Below, one piece after another: positions 17,659 to 25,847 of a DNA stretch of 50,007 bases. The stretch lies in contig NZ_CAMYOM010000025.1 in assembly GCF_947260015.1 (NCBI RefSeq), positions 1 through 50,007 on the forward strand. The letters run 5' to 3'. This DNA is from an uncultured Eudoraea sp. (GTDB lineage Bacteria; Bacteroidota; Bacteroidia; Flavobacteriales; Flavobacteriaceae). The translations under genes were made by a program, and so were the position numbers. The notes under the pieces were generated by a model. It saw only the letters and a program-made list of their open reading frames with translations. It was not told the origin of the DNA and searched no databases. The first letter of the stretch is position 1; each line of letters starts with the position of its first letter.

Positions 17659-18375
17659 ATGGATAGAAGGAAGAGTATTAAATCAATATTACTTGGAACC
17701 GTTGCCGGCGGGCTGGTTGTTCATGGTTGTAAACCCGAAGCAGAAAGTGCCGTGGAAACAGCTGCAGTTAAATCAGGTGAAAATAACTTTGGGAGAACTC
17801 CCGAGGAGAAAGAGATTATCGAGAAATTAAATTCTGAGCAATTTTTTAATGAGCATGAATTAGTTACAATTGCCGTATTGAGTAATCTTATAATGCCTCC
17901 GAATGACAAATTTGGTGGTGCCACAGATGCCGGGGTACCTGAGTTCATTGAATTTATGGCAAAAGACATTCCTGAATTACAAACCAACTTAAGGGGAGGG
18001 CTTATGTGGCTCGACCATAAAAGTAATACCGATTTTGGTGCGGAATTTAAGTCGGTTGTTGAAGAGCAACAGAAACAAATACTGGATCTAATTGCGTTTT
18101 ATGATTCCGAAATCCCCATGGATAAGCAACCACTGGAAATACAATTTTTCTCTTTAATGCGAAATCTTACACTTACAGGATATTATACTTCCAAAATCGG
18201 TATTGAGGACCTGGGATATAAAGGGAACATGCCTAATGTTTGGGATGGGGTTCCGGAAGATGTGCTGCAGCAGCACGGGTTATCCTATGATGAGGAATGG
18301 CTCTCCAAATGTGTAGATCAAAGTAAGCGGGCCGTTATCGCAGAATGGGATGATGAAGGAAATTTATTGACCTAA
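17659..18375 (+). CDS. Gluconate 2-dehydrogenase subunit 3 family protein
   Basis: A 238-residue partner subunit. The N-terminus RRKSIKSILLG has a twin-arginine-like pattern, followed by a lipobox-like VVHGC (Cys about 24), so it may guide the complex out of the cytoplasm and anchor it. The body has the family landmarks ELVTIAVLSNLIMPPND and MRNLTLTGYYTSKIGIEDLGY. It lies 3 bases after the GMC gene. A cytochrome c subunit, often third in such complexes, is not next to it. Confidence 0.9.
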   Translation: MDRRKSIKSILLGTVAGGLVVHGCKPEAESAVETAAVKSGENNFGRTPEEKEIIEKLNSEQFFNEHELVTIAVLSNLIMPPNDKFGGATDAGVPEFIEFMAKDIPELQTNLRGGLMWLDHKSNTDFGAEFKSVVEEQQKQILDLIAFYDSEIPMDKQPLEIQFFSLMRNLTLTGYYTSKIGIEDLGYKGNMPNVWDGVPEDVLQQHGLSYDEEWLSKCVDQSKRAVIAEWDDEGNLLT

Positions 18376-18424
18376 TCATAATTTTATACTATAAAATAAA
18401 CAAGGATTTTAAATAGAACTTTAT

Positions 18425-19555
18425 TTATTCAGACTTTATGGCTACACCCACCATGGAGTCTGCCGTGCCATAGTACAGTATCCATTTGCTTTTATAATAG
18501 ACTAGTCCTTCAATAAAAGTAGTTCCCGCTTTATATTGCCCACTTATTTCATGTGGAAGGCTTGGGCATATAAATGGTTCCTGAAGTCTATTGATAAGCC
18601 GGGATGGGTCCTTAATATCAAACAATGCCTGACCACCGCAATAAGTGCCTTCAGCTACTTTTTTGCTGGCTCCTTCTCCACTTAGGTTTTTACCATTGTA
18701 AAGCAGGAGTATTCCATTCTCCGTATAAAGGGCAGGTGGTCCGGGTTCAGTTAAATGACTGTCAAATTCACCAATAGAAGGAGTAAAAACATGTAATAAT
18801 TCACCTTTGTTGTCCAAATGGGGTTCCCAATCATAGCCGTCACCAGATTGAGCTAAATTGACAAATAGTTCTCCCCAATACATTAAAAATTTACCATTTA
18901 CTTTTTTTGCAATTAGCCGCCCATTTTTCATCTCCGTAACTACTGAACCAGATTTACTCCAGATATTATTAAATTTCCCTTGTTGAAAATTTTCGAATAC
19001 CGGCCCATGCTTGGTCCACTTCTTAAGGTCTTTTGACGTAGCACTAGATAATCTGGCCACATCATTATTCCAGCTTGTATACATCATTAAATAACTCCCG
19101 TCGGGCATTTCCACCACTCTTGGATCTTCAATGCCGCCGGGGTAATCCCACTCCTCAAACCCGTCTTCCTGAGGATATAAAACAGGTTCCGGATATTTGC
19201 TGAAATTTATTCCATCTGTACTGTATGCAAGACCAATGCGCGAAGTTCTTCCCCCCAAAACGGCTTCAGGGTTATCTTCAGCCCTGAAAAGCATAAAAAC
19301 GGTATCATTTCTTACTATGGCTCCTGGATTAAAAACATCAGCTTTTTGCCATTGTACTTCCTCTTTTGTCATCGGATCCATAAAAACAAAACTGGAATCG
19401 GCTGTCATAATTGGATTTTTATCCGCTTTTTCGAAACCAAGCATCCATATATCCGGCCCACTGTCCGTTACCCTGGCGGTTTTTGTATTATCCTCCTTGC
19501 AGGAGATAGCCGTCAAAAAGCAAAAAATTAGCAATAATGGGATTCTCGTTTTCAT
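18425..19555 (-). CDS. GH130/GH43-like five-bladed propeller glycosidase, lipoprotein
   Basis: A 376-residue protein with lipoprotein signal FCFLTAISC (Cys about 19). Propeller motifs fit the GH130-like glycosidase/phosphorylase fold: FNPGAIVRNDTVFMLFRAED, RIGLAYSTDG, GGIEDPRVVEMPDGSYLMMY, and late TYCGGQALFD. The acidic EDP in the second blade is a GH130 landmark. GH130 enzymes act mostly on beta-mannosides, either as phosphorylases (cytoplasmic) or hydrolases. An exported lipoprotein would more likely be a hydrolase. Its strand is opposite to GMC. Substrate specificity is inference. Confidence 0.8.
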   Translation of the reverse strand: MKTRIPLLLIFCFLTAISCKEDNTKTARVTDSGPDIWMLGFEKADKNPIMTADSSFVFMDPMTKEEVQWQKADVFNPGAIVRNDTVFMLFRAEDNPEAVLGGRTSRIGLAYSTDGINFSKYPEPVLYPQEDGFEEWDYPGGIEDPRVVEMPDGSYLMMYTSWNNDVARLSSATSKDLKKWTKHGPVFENFQQGKFNNIWSKSGSVVTEMKNGRLIAKKVNGKFLMYWGELFVNLAQSGDGYDWEPHLDNKGELLHVFTPSIGEFDSHLTEPGPPALYTENGILLLYNGKNLSGEGASKKVAEGTYCGGQALFDIKDPSRLINRLQEPFICPSLPHEISGQYKAGTTFIEGLVYYKSKWILYYGTADSMVGVAIKSE

Positions 19556-19597
19556 TTGTTTAAATAATTTGTTGATTGCTGCTCAGCCCGGGCTGTT

Positions 19598-19705
19598 TCA
19601 ATTGTCCCACAATTTCCATATAAGCCCTGAAGCAGTTCCAGGGTCCGACTTTATTTTCATATCGTAAGGTACACCATCTTTATTTATTCTAAAAAACCAT
19701 ACCCC
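19598..19705 (-). pseudogene. Orphan C-terminal coding remnant upstream of the GH130-like gene
   Basis: In the 379-base gap before the VanX gene, the minus strand holds a 35-codon frame ending DMKIKSDPGTASGLIWKLWD then Asn and stop, preceded by VWFFRINKDGVPY. It looks like the end of a real protein but has no start or upstream part. It may be left from a deleted glycan-locus gene. Family not recognised. Confidence 0.35.
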
Positions 19706-19934
19706 TTATGTATTATCTATAGAGTTCCTCAAAATTTAAAAGGATTACGAACTAAATTGAATCATTAGTCGATCTGATTTTTATTCTTCAGAAGCTTGAA
19801 ACCCTAATATAAATTTAATCTGAGTGTGGATTAGAGCAAAAGTATTCAAAGTAAGAAATGAGTTATAAGAGGTCCGGGTATTTTTAATTTTTCTCTAACT
19901 TCGTCTTTAAACTATACAATCTGAAGAATTACTT

Positions 19935-20654
19935 TTGAAACACATTTTATTTTTTTGCTTTATACTTCTATTTTCCACTTGTAAGCCAAAACCGGAAAAA
20001 GAAAAATTAATGGATACTTTATCAGATTCAGTAATTGTCTTAGACACCCTTTCACAGTTAAGAATTACACCAGGGAAAAATACACTCAAATCTTTAATGA
20101 ATCTTGCAGATACCACATTCATTCGATTAGCCGACTATAGCAGCGATTTTGAATATGATCTCAGATATGCCACAGAGAACAATTTTTTAAAAGCCAAAGT
20201 ATACGACTGTGCGGAATGCTATACCCGTGTAAAGACGGCAAAAGCCTTAATTAAAGCAAACAATGATTTTATAGAGCAGGGGTATAAAATAAAGTTTTTT
20301 GATTGTTACCGGCCTAATTCTGTTCAATATAAAATGTGGGAAATTGTCCCGAATCCTCAGTATGTGGCAAACCCGGTAAAAGGTTCTATCCATAATAAAG
20401 GAGGCGCTGTAGACATAAGCCTGGTAGCTATAGGCGGAGATGAATTGGATATGGGCACCGACTTTGATTTCTTTGGTAAAAAGGCCTATCACGATAATCT
20501 GGATTTACCGGAAGAAATCCTGCATAATAGGCAAGTATTAAAAGAAACTATGGAAAAATACGGATTTTGGTCGGTGAGGACGGAGTGGTGGCACTATAAC
20601 CTCTCTAGTGCTTCAAATGACCGCATTGCAGATTTTAAATGGGAATGCAATTAG
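19935..20654 (+). CDS. D-Ala-D-Ala dipeptidase (VanX/DdpX family), lipoprotein
   Basis: A 239-residue zinc peptidase of family M15D. The metal motif SxHxxGxAxD is present as SIHNKGGAVD (H153, D160), with EWWH at 217-220 (catalytic Glu217, third metal ligand His220). The family stretch FDCYRPNSVQ carries the substrate-binding Arg. The start is TTG at 19935, giving the lipoprotein signal FILLFSTC (Cys about 15). Such enzymes cut D-Ala-D-Ala. Outside resistance clusters they recycle peptidoglycan peptides. No van-type genes are nearby, so recycling or spore-like roles cannot be separated here. Confidence 0.88.
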   Translation: MKHILFFCFILLFSTCKPKPEKEKLMDTLSDSVIVLDTLSQLRITPGKNTLKSLMNLADTTFIRLADYSSDFEYDLRYATENNFLKAKVYDCAECYTRVKTAKALIKANNDFIEQGYKIKFFDCYRPNSVQYKMWEIVPNPQYVANPVKGSIHNKGGAVDISLVAIGGDELDMGTDFDFFGKKAYHDNLDLPEEILHNRQVLKETMEKYGFWSVRTEWWHYNLSSASNDRIADFKWECN

Positions 20655-20698
20655 ATAAATTTCAAAAAGGTCTTTTTTTTGGGTGGTTAACCGGATAG

Positions 20699-20839
20699 TG
20701 GAAGTATTATGAACTTCAGGTTGCAGAGAATAACCCTCCAACTATTATTTTCCTTGCAGCAGACGATAAAGGTGACAGGCCTGAAAACAGTGTTGTTTTT
20801 GCAAGCTTAAACGAAAAAGTATTTCAACTAAATTTTTGA
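20699..20839 (+). pseudogene. C-terminal remnant of an alpha/beta-hydrolase (acetyl-xylan-esterase-like)
   Basis: The 46 codons after an in-frame TAG read WKYYELQVAENNPPTIIFLA then ADDKGDRPENSVVFASLNEK. The pattern PPT..FL.AADD..PENS..F matches the acid-residue region of BD-FAE-type and acetyl xylan esterases. No nucleophile domain and no final His are present. It ends on top of the 3' end of the methyltransferase gene. A relic of a deleted esterase gene. Confidence 0.5.
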
Positions 20840-22006
20840 ACATTTAAGAATCAGGAGTTTATTATTGAGATCCTTGACAAAAAATAAATAGAGCTCGCCA
20901 CCATCTGTTATTTTATATTTCTTTCTGATATCTGCAACCGTTATAGGGAAGTTGCGAATAGTAATATTTGCTTTTTCAATGTTCAGAGCAGCTATTGATT
21001 TTTTACTGTAAGGATGAGTAGAAAGTATTCTAAAAACTCTCCCGGGAAAATTCACTTCCTTTACTGAGGTGTACAAATGGGTATGCTCGTGCAACTTTTT
21101 TAAATGGAATTTGTTTCCAAGGGTCTTAAATGCTCCAGCCTTCAGAATTGCAGCATTAGGCTCATACAAGAAGTCTAAAGGCTTGGAAAACTCAGATTTG
21201 GTTGAATTTTCATTTGAGCGTTTATATTCAAAAGCCTCATCTTGTGTATTTTTGATATTGATAGTTTTTATTAAAGGGTCTGGCAGATTATTGTCCTTAA
21301 TGATCCATAGTAGTTCCTTAACATCATTATTTACCGCAACTACATGGATCTCCTCAACATTTTTTAATTCTGTGAGACCCATGGTAATATCTAATAGGGG
21401 AGAGGTCTTTAGAAGGATAGCTTTCGATTTTTTTTTCAAGAGATCTAAATGCTCCGTTATGTCTGGCGAACAATCCGACAATTTAAATACTTTGCCTTTC
21501 GTTTTATCTCTTCTGGAGGGATCTATATAAATCCAATCGTAACTTTGATCAGATTTTTTTAAATATTCTATTCCATCAACATTAAGAATTTTAATATTGT
21601 TTGCCCGAAGAATGTTTAAATTATGAGCGGTAATTTCTGACAATTCCCTACTAATTTCACATAGTATAACTTGGGGTATCTTTTGGCTAAAAAAATAACC
21701 ATCCACACCAAAGCCTCCTGTGAGATCCAGGAGAGAATTTCCACTAAGTAAACTTGCCTTGTATAGAGCTGTATTTTCTGAGGAGGATTGTTCAATATTT
21801 AACTTTGAAGGATAGTATATTTCTGCAGCGCCAAACCAGGTTGGAAGCTTAACAGCGCACTTTTTTTTACCTTCTATTTGTTGGGCCAGTTCTTTTGAAG
21901 AAATTGCATCAAAATTGCTCTTTTGAAGCAATACTGACATGATGTCAGTATTCAAATTATTATTTATATAATCCTGTACACCAGTTCTTAATATCTCTTT
22001 ATTCAA
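20828..22006 (-). CDS. Class I SAM-dependent methyltransferase with THUMP-like domain
   Basis: A 392-residue protein. An N-terminal helical part is followed by a Rossmann methyltransferase core: SAM motif I is LLDLTGGFGVDGYFFSQK, the acidic loop is CEISRELSEI, and the catalytic-type motif is DWIYIDPSRRD. The C-terminal ~100 residues (FPGRVFRILSTHPYSKKSI, then NFPITVADIRKKYKI) form the THUMP-like domain found in this Bacteroidota family. The probable substrate is RNA. It is the last gene of an apparent three-gene unit with the AI-2E transporter (7-base gap) and DUF4159 protein. Confidence 0.85.
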   Translation of the reverse strand: MNKEILRTGVQDYINNNLNTDIMSVLLQKSNFDAISSKELAQQIEGKKKCAVKLPTWFGAAEIYYPSKLNIEQSSSENTALYKASLLSGNSLLDLTGGFGVDGYFFSQKIPQVILCEISRELSEITAHNLNILRANNIKILNVDGIEYLKKSDQSYDWIYIDPSRRDKTKGKVFKLSDCSPDITEHLDLLKKKSKAILLKTSPLLDITMGLTELKNVEEIHVVAVNNDVKELLWIIKDNNLPDPLIKTINIKNTQDEAFEYKRSNENSTKSEFSKPLDFLYEPNAAILKAGAFKTLGNKFHLKKLHEHTHLYTSVKEVNFPGRVFRILSTHPYSKKSIAALNIEKANITIRNFPITVADIRKKYKITDGGELYLFFVKDLNNKLLILKCSKI

Positions 22007-22013
22007 AGTAAAA

Positions 22014-23102
22014 CTATAAATTTTTAGTCAGAGATTTTACGATCTTATTATCAGCAAAAAACTCCTTCAAAATTACTTTTATTACCGTATAACCGGGTAC
22101 GGCGATGATCATTCCTGTGATTCCAAATAGGAGTCCGCCAGTGATAATAATAAGGAATATTTCAAGGGGGTGTGATTTTACACTATTGGAAAAAATAAAT
22201 GGCTGAGAGAAAAAATTATCAACCAACTGCCCTATTGCAAAACCAATCATGACATAGATGGTTTTGGGTAAAATTACCGTGCTGAAATCGGCCCCTAAAT
22301 TACTGGTCATGGTTAACAATGCCATTAAAAAAGCACTAATTACAGGTCCTATATAGGGAATAAGGTTTAATAGCGCACAAAGAAAAGCAATGACCACAGG
22401 ATTTTCGATGCCAAAGATTAAAAGAACGGCGGTGTAGATGATGAATAATATTGAGATTTGTAATACCAATCCACCAAAATATCGGGATAAGAGAACTTTG
22501 ATGGTGTGCATAGATTTTTTTAACCTGGGTTCCTTGTCATCAGGTATTAGTACCATTAAATTCTCCTGTAGTAGTTTGCTGTCCTTAAGGTAAAAGAAAG
22601 CAATAAATAGTACTGAGAACAGACCAATACTTAAACTGCCTAGAAGACTTACTACAGAATTCAAAAAATCCGGAATAACAGCAAAATTGATTTTAGAAAA
22701 TATCTTGGATTCACGAAGCTGCATTTTAATATCGATGGTAGTAATTCCAAAATAGTTGGTTACCTCCCGGTAAAGGTTTTCAAGATTTTGTTGCAATGCA
22801 TCAATATTTAGGAGGGAAAGGTTCTGCCCTTGTTTTATCAATAAAGGGATAAACATTAAAACTACACCGATTACAATCCCTAAAAAAAGTACCATAGTTA
22901 CTATTACAGCCAGGGTGTTTCTCATCTTCAATCGCGTCCTCAGGAATACCACCACAGGCCTTCCAATCAGAGAGATAATTACTGCAATGGTAATATAGAT
23001 CAAGAGGGTACTGATTTTAAAAAAGAAATAACAAATAATAAAAACCAAAGTAATAACTGCCAGGGCTCTCAATATTCCATCAGAAATCATCTTTGAATTC
23101 AT
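22014..23102 (-). CDS. AI-2E family transporter
   Basis: A 362-residue membrane protein of the PerM/TqsA family with about eight hydrophobic helices. The characteristic C-terminal conserved block is LLNLIPYIGPVISAFLMALL, with IGQLVDNFFSQPFIFSNSVK and HPLEIFLIIITGGLLFGITG. Family members export diverse small molecules or act in Na+/H+ exchange; the name from AI-2 should not be taken as function. It lies 3 bases downstream of the DUF4159 gene, so they are co-transcribed. Confidence 0.93.
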   Translation of the reverse strand: MNSKMISDGILRALAVITLVFIICYFFFKISTLLIYITIAVIISLIGRPVVVFLRTRLKMRNTLAVIVTMVLFLGIVIGVVLMFIPLLIKQGQNLSLLNIDALQQNLENLYREVTNYFGITTIDIKMQLRESKIFSKINFAVIPDFLNSVVSLLGSLSIGLFSVLFIAFFYLKDSKLLQENLMVLIPDDKEPRLKKSMHTIKVLLSRYFGGLVLQISILFIIYTAVLLIFGIENPVVIAFLCALLNLIPYIGPVISAFLMALLTMTSNLGADFSTVILPKTIYVMIGFAIGQLVDNFFSQPFIFSNSVKSHPLEIFLIIITGGLLFGITGMIIAVPGYTVIKVILKEFFADNKIVKSLTKNL

Positions 23103-23105
23103 AGT

Positions 23106-23762
23106 CTAATTTTTAAATGCATAATGTATAATATTAGCACCCATCTGAAGGGCTTTAAGACGCACTTCCTCTGAATCATTGTGCACTTCGGGATCTTCCC
23201 AGCCATCACCCAGGTCCGACTCATAGGTAAACAATAAGATCAACCTGTTTTCATGAAAAATACCCAAAGCCTGTGGTCTTTTGCCATCGTGCTCATGAAT
23301 CTTAGGCAGGCCCTTAGGAAATTCATACTGTGTTGTAAAAATTGCATGGTCTGCGCCAATCTCGACCAGCTCTTTATCGGGAAAAACTTTGTTTAGTTCT
23401 TTTCTCAAATAGGGTTCCATTCCGTAATTATCGTCAATATGCACAAAACCGCCGGAAAGAAGGTAGGTTCTTAAATTATCAGCTTCGTCCTGCGCAAAGA
23501 AAACGTTGCCATGACCTGTCATATGTAAAAAGGGATACTGAAAAATTTCCGGGTTGCCCACCTCAACGGTTTGGGGTCTTTGCTCAATTTCTGTATCTAT
23601 ATTTTCATTGCAAAATCTAATAAGGTTTGGCAAGGCTGTTGGATTTGAATACCAATCTCCACCGCCATTGTATTTTAAAATTGCAATTTCCTGTGAATTA
23701 ACATTAAGAACGTACAAAAGTGTAAAAATTAAAGGAAGTAATTTCATAAAACAGAGTCGCAT
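23106..23762 (-). CDS. DUF4159 domain-containing secreted protein
   Basis: A 218-residue protein with signal peptide (LLPLIFTLLYVLNVNSQ). The DUF4159 core is YNGGGDWYSNPTALPNLIRF, then LHMTGHGNVFFAQDEADNLR and GGFVHIDDNYGMEPYLRKEL, resembling a glutamine-amidotransferase-like fold without a proven reaction. Common in Bacteroidota. First gene of the unit with AI-2E transporter and methyltransferase. A TATCTTTA box just upstream is a weak -7 match. Confidence 0.88.
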   Translation of the reverse strand: MRLCFMKLLPLIFTLLYVLNVNSQEIAILKYNGGGDWYSNPTALPNLIRFCNENIDTEIEQRPQTVEVGNPEIFQYPFLHMTGHGNVFFAQDEADNLRTYLLSGGFVHIDDNYGMEPYLRKELNKVFPDKELVEIGADHAIFTTQYEFPKGLPKIHEHDGKRPQALGIFHENRLILLFTYESDLGDGWEDPEVHNDSEEVRLKALQMGANIIHYAFKN

Positions 23763-23905
23763 CTTATTGCCCTAAAGATACTTAAATCACGATTAATAAG
23801 TTTCATTTTAAAAATTTATTGCATGTTAATGAAATGAATTTTTGGTCTGCAAATTTCCTAGAAAAGTTGAATCTCGGCCTTTTTTATTCAAAAATAATTT
23901 GAAGT

Positions 23906-24616
23906 TTATGACCCACTATTTATAAATGCAACTGCAGTACAAGCTACTATCGCAGCCGTTTCAGTTCTTAAACGAGCTTCACCCAAGTTAATTGGCAAAA
24001 AATTGTTTTCGGAAGCCTCTTTTATTTCCTTATTAGAAAAATCTCCTTCAGGACCAATCAATATAGTTATATCCTTGTCGGCGGCTATGCAACGTTTTAG
24101 ATTCAGTTTTTCCCCCTCTTGGCAATGGGCAATAAATAGCAGTTCCTTATGGTCCTGAGAGAGAAATTCCGTGTATGGAACAGGATTATTTATTTTAGGC
24201 AGGTAGGTTCGAAGTGATTGTTTCATGGCTGACTGAACTACTTTTTGCAGCCTCTCCATTTTAAGTATTTTGCGTTCAGAATGATCGCATAGGATTGGAG
24301 TAATTTCATGAACTCCAATTTCTGTGGCTTTTTCAAGAAACCATTCATAGCGCTCGGCACTTTTAGTGGGAGCTACGGCCAGATGGAGCCGGAACATTTT
24401 TGGGATTCGCTTTTGTGTTGAAATGATGGCTGCTTTGCACATATTCATATCTGCAGCTAGAATTTTTGCGGTAAATAATACGCCCCTACCATTAGTTATA
24501 GATAATTCGTCTCCTTCTTTTTTTCGCAAGACTTTTACAATATGTTTGCTTTCTTCTTTATTAAAAGAAAATTGATTGGCGCTATTGTCAAGTGAGGGAT
24601 TATAAAAAAGTTGCAT
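23906..24616 (-). CDS. rsmE: 16S rRNA (uracil1498-N3)-methyltransferase
   Basis: A 236-residue SPOUT methyltransferase of the RsmE family. The N-terminal PUA-like part has NKEESKHIVKVLRKKEGDEL. The knot region has EWFLEKATEIGVHEITPILC and SERKILKMERLQKVVQSAMK. The SAM-binding end is ILIGPEGDFSNKEI and INLGEARLRTETAAIVACTA. It methylates U1498 of 16S rRNA. Length is normal. It is flanked by short gaps and transcribed with tsaD orientation. Confidence 0.96.
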   Translation of the reverse strand: MQLFYNPSLDNSANQFSFNKEESKHIVKVLRKKEGDELSITNGRGVLFTAKILAADMNMCKAAIISTQKRIPKMFRLHLAVAPTKSAERYEWFLEKATEIGVHEITPILCDHSERKILKMERLQKVVQSAMKQSLRTYLPKINNPVPYTEFLSQDHKELLFIAHCQEGEKLNLKRCIAADKDITILIGPEGDFSNKEIKEASENNFLPINLGEARLRTETAAIVACTAVAFINSGS

Positions 24617-24726
24617 AATAAAGTTGATAAATTAGTTATTTGCGAGATAATTTATTTTTGACGAATTCTAATGATAGCTACAACCGTTTCGCTGCTTAAA
24701 AAAATCCATTTCTAATTGAGATATAA

Positions 24727-25752
24727 TTAAATAGCATACCTCGCCTTTGCGGCAATACGTTCATTGCTAAAATCCCCTTCAATATACTTTAAATAGCCAA
24801 CAATACCAATCATTGCTGCATTATCCGTGCAGTATTCAAATTTTGGAATATATGTATTCCATCCGTATTTAACTTCGCTTTCTTGTAACGCTTTTCTTAT
24901 TCCGGAATTAGCAGAAACACCACCTGCTATCGCTATTTCTTTTATCCCGGTTTGAGCAGAAGCTTTCTTCAGTTTGTCCATCAAAATAAGAATAATTGTA
25001 CTTTGAATCGAGGCACATATATCATTCAGATTCTGTTCAATAAAATTTGGATTTTTACGGGTTTCTCTTTGAATAAAGTATAAGATGCTGGTTTTTAAAC
25101 CACTAAAACTAAAGTTTAAGTCTTTTACTTTTGGTTTTGGAAAAGGAAAAGCCGTAGGATCTCCTTTTGCGGCGTACTTGTCAATTAAGGGTCCTCCTGG
25201 ATAAAGTAAGCCAAGAATTTTTGCACTCTTATCAAATGCCTCTCCAACGGCATCATCAAGGGTTTCTCCAAGGATTTCCATATCAAAATAATTATTGACC
25301 AAAACTATCTGAGTGTGTCCGCCACTGATTGTTAAAGCTAAAAATGGAAAGGGGGGCGCTTTTTTATCTTCTTCTTTTATAAAATGCGCTAAAATGTGCG
25401 CCTGCATATGATTAACCTCTATTAATGGCACCTTGAGACCCAATGAAAGTGATTTGGCAAATGAAGTCCCCACCAATAAAGATCCTAATAGTCCAGGTCC
25501 GCGAGTAAATGCTATGGCTGATACTAGTTTTTTGTCGATATTTGCCTCGGCTAACGCTTGGTGTACTACCGGAACAATATTTTGCTGGTGTGCTCTTGAT
25601 GCAAGTTCCGGAACAACACCTCCGTATGCCTCATGAATTTTTTGCGTGGCTACCACGTTACTAAGCGTCTTGTCATTGTGCATAACAGCCGCCGATGTAT
25701 CATCACAAGACGATTCTATAGCCAGAATATAAATATTTTGTTTATGACTCAT
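24727..25752 (-). CDS. tsaD: tRNA N6-threonylcarbamoyladenosine transferase
   Basis: TsaD/Kae1/YgjD ASKHA-fold protein that completes t6A37 on tRNAs reading ANN codons. Seen are ILAIESSCDDTSAAV, the metal-binding HMQAHILAH, LALTISGGHTQIVL, DDAVGEAFDKSAKILGL and the late AIAGGVSANSGIRKAL. I start it at the ATG at 25752 (MSHKQNIYILAIESSCDD). An upstream in-frame TTG at 25779 lies inside the -7 box of a well-formed promoter, so it cannot be the start. Divergent from tamB. Confidence 0.97.
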   Translation of the reverse strand: MSHKQNIYILAIESSCDDTSAAVMHNDKTLSNVVATQKIHEAYGGVVPELASRAHQQNIVPVVHQALAEANIDKKLVSAIAFTRGPGLLGSLLVGTSFAKSLSLGLKVPLIEVNHMQAHILAHFIKEEDKKAPPFPFLALTISGGHTQIVLVNNYFDMEILGETLDDAVGEAFDKSAKILGLLYPGGPLIDKYAAKGDPTAFPFPKPKVKDLNFSFSGLKTSILYFIQRETRKNPNFIEQNLNDICASIQSTIILILMDKLKKASAQTGIKEIAIAGGVSANSGIRKALQESEVKYGWNTYIPKFEYCTDNAAMIGIVGYLKYIEGDFSNERIAAKARYAI

Positions 25753-25776
25753 GCTTTGGAACAAAAATTGGTAGCT

Positions 25777-25804
25777 CAAAGGTAAAACATTATAGCCCTA
25801 TCAA
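25777..25804 (-). promoter_or_regulatory. Promoter of tsaD
   Basis: Minus strand TTG (25804-25802), 17 bases, TACCTTTG (25784-25777), 25 bases before the tsaD ATG. Matches TTG-N17-23-TAnnTTTG. It overlaps the region where the N-terminal codons of tamB may begin. Confidence 0.65.
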
Positions 25805-25847
25805 AAAACTGAGAAAAATACTCGTTAGAACGCTTTTAGTCTTCCTG

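Noticed and set aside
19935-20654. Vancomycin-resistance vanX cluster
   Set aside because: No vanH, vanA or vanRS genes are nearby, and the protein is a lipoprotein in a Gram-negative type genome. A peptidoglycan-recycling role is more likely.
25753-25779. N-terminal extension of TsaD from TTG 25779
   Set aside because: The TTG lies inside a well-formed -7 promoter box, and the ATG at 25752 gives the normal TsaD N-terminus.
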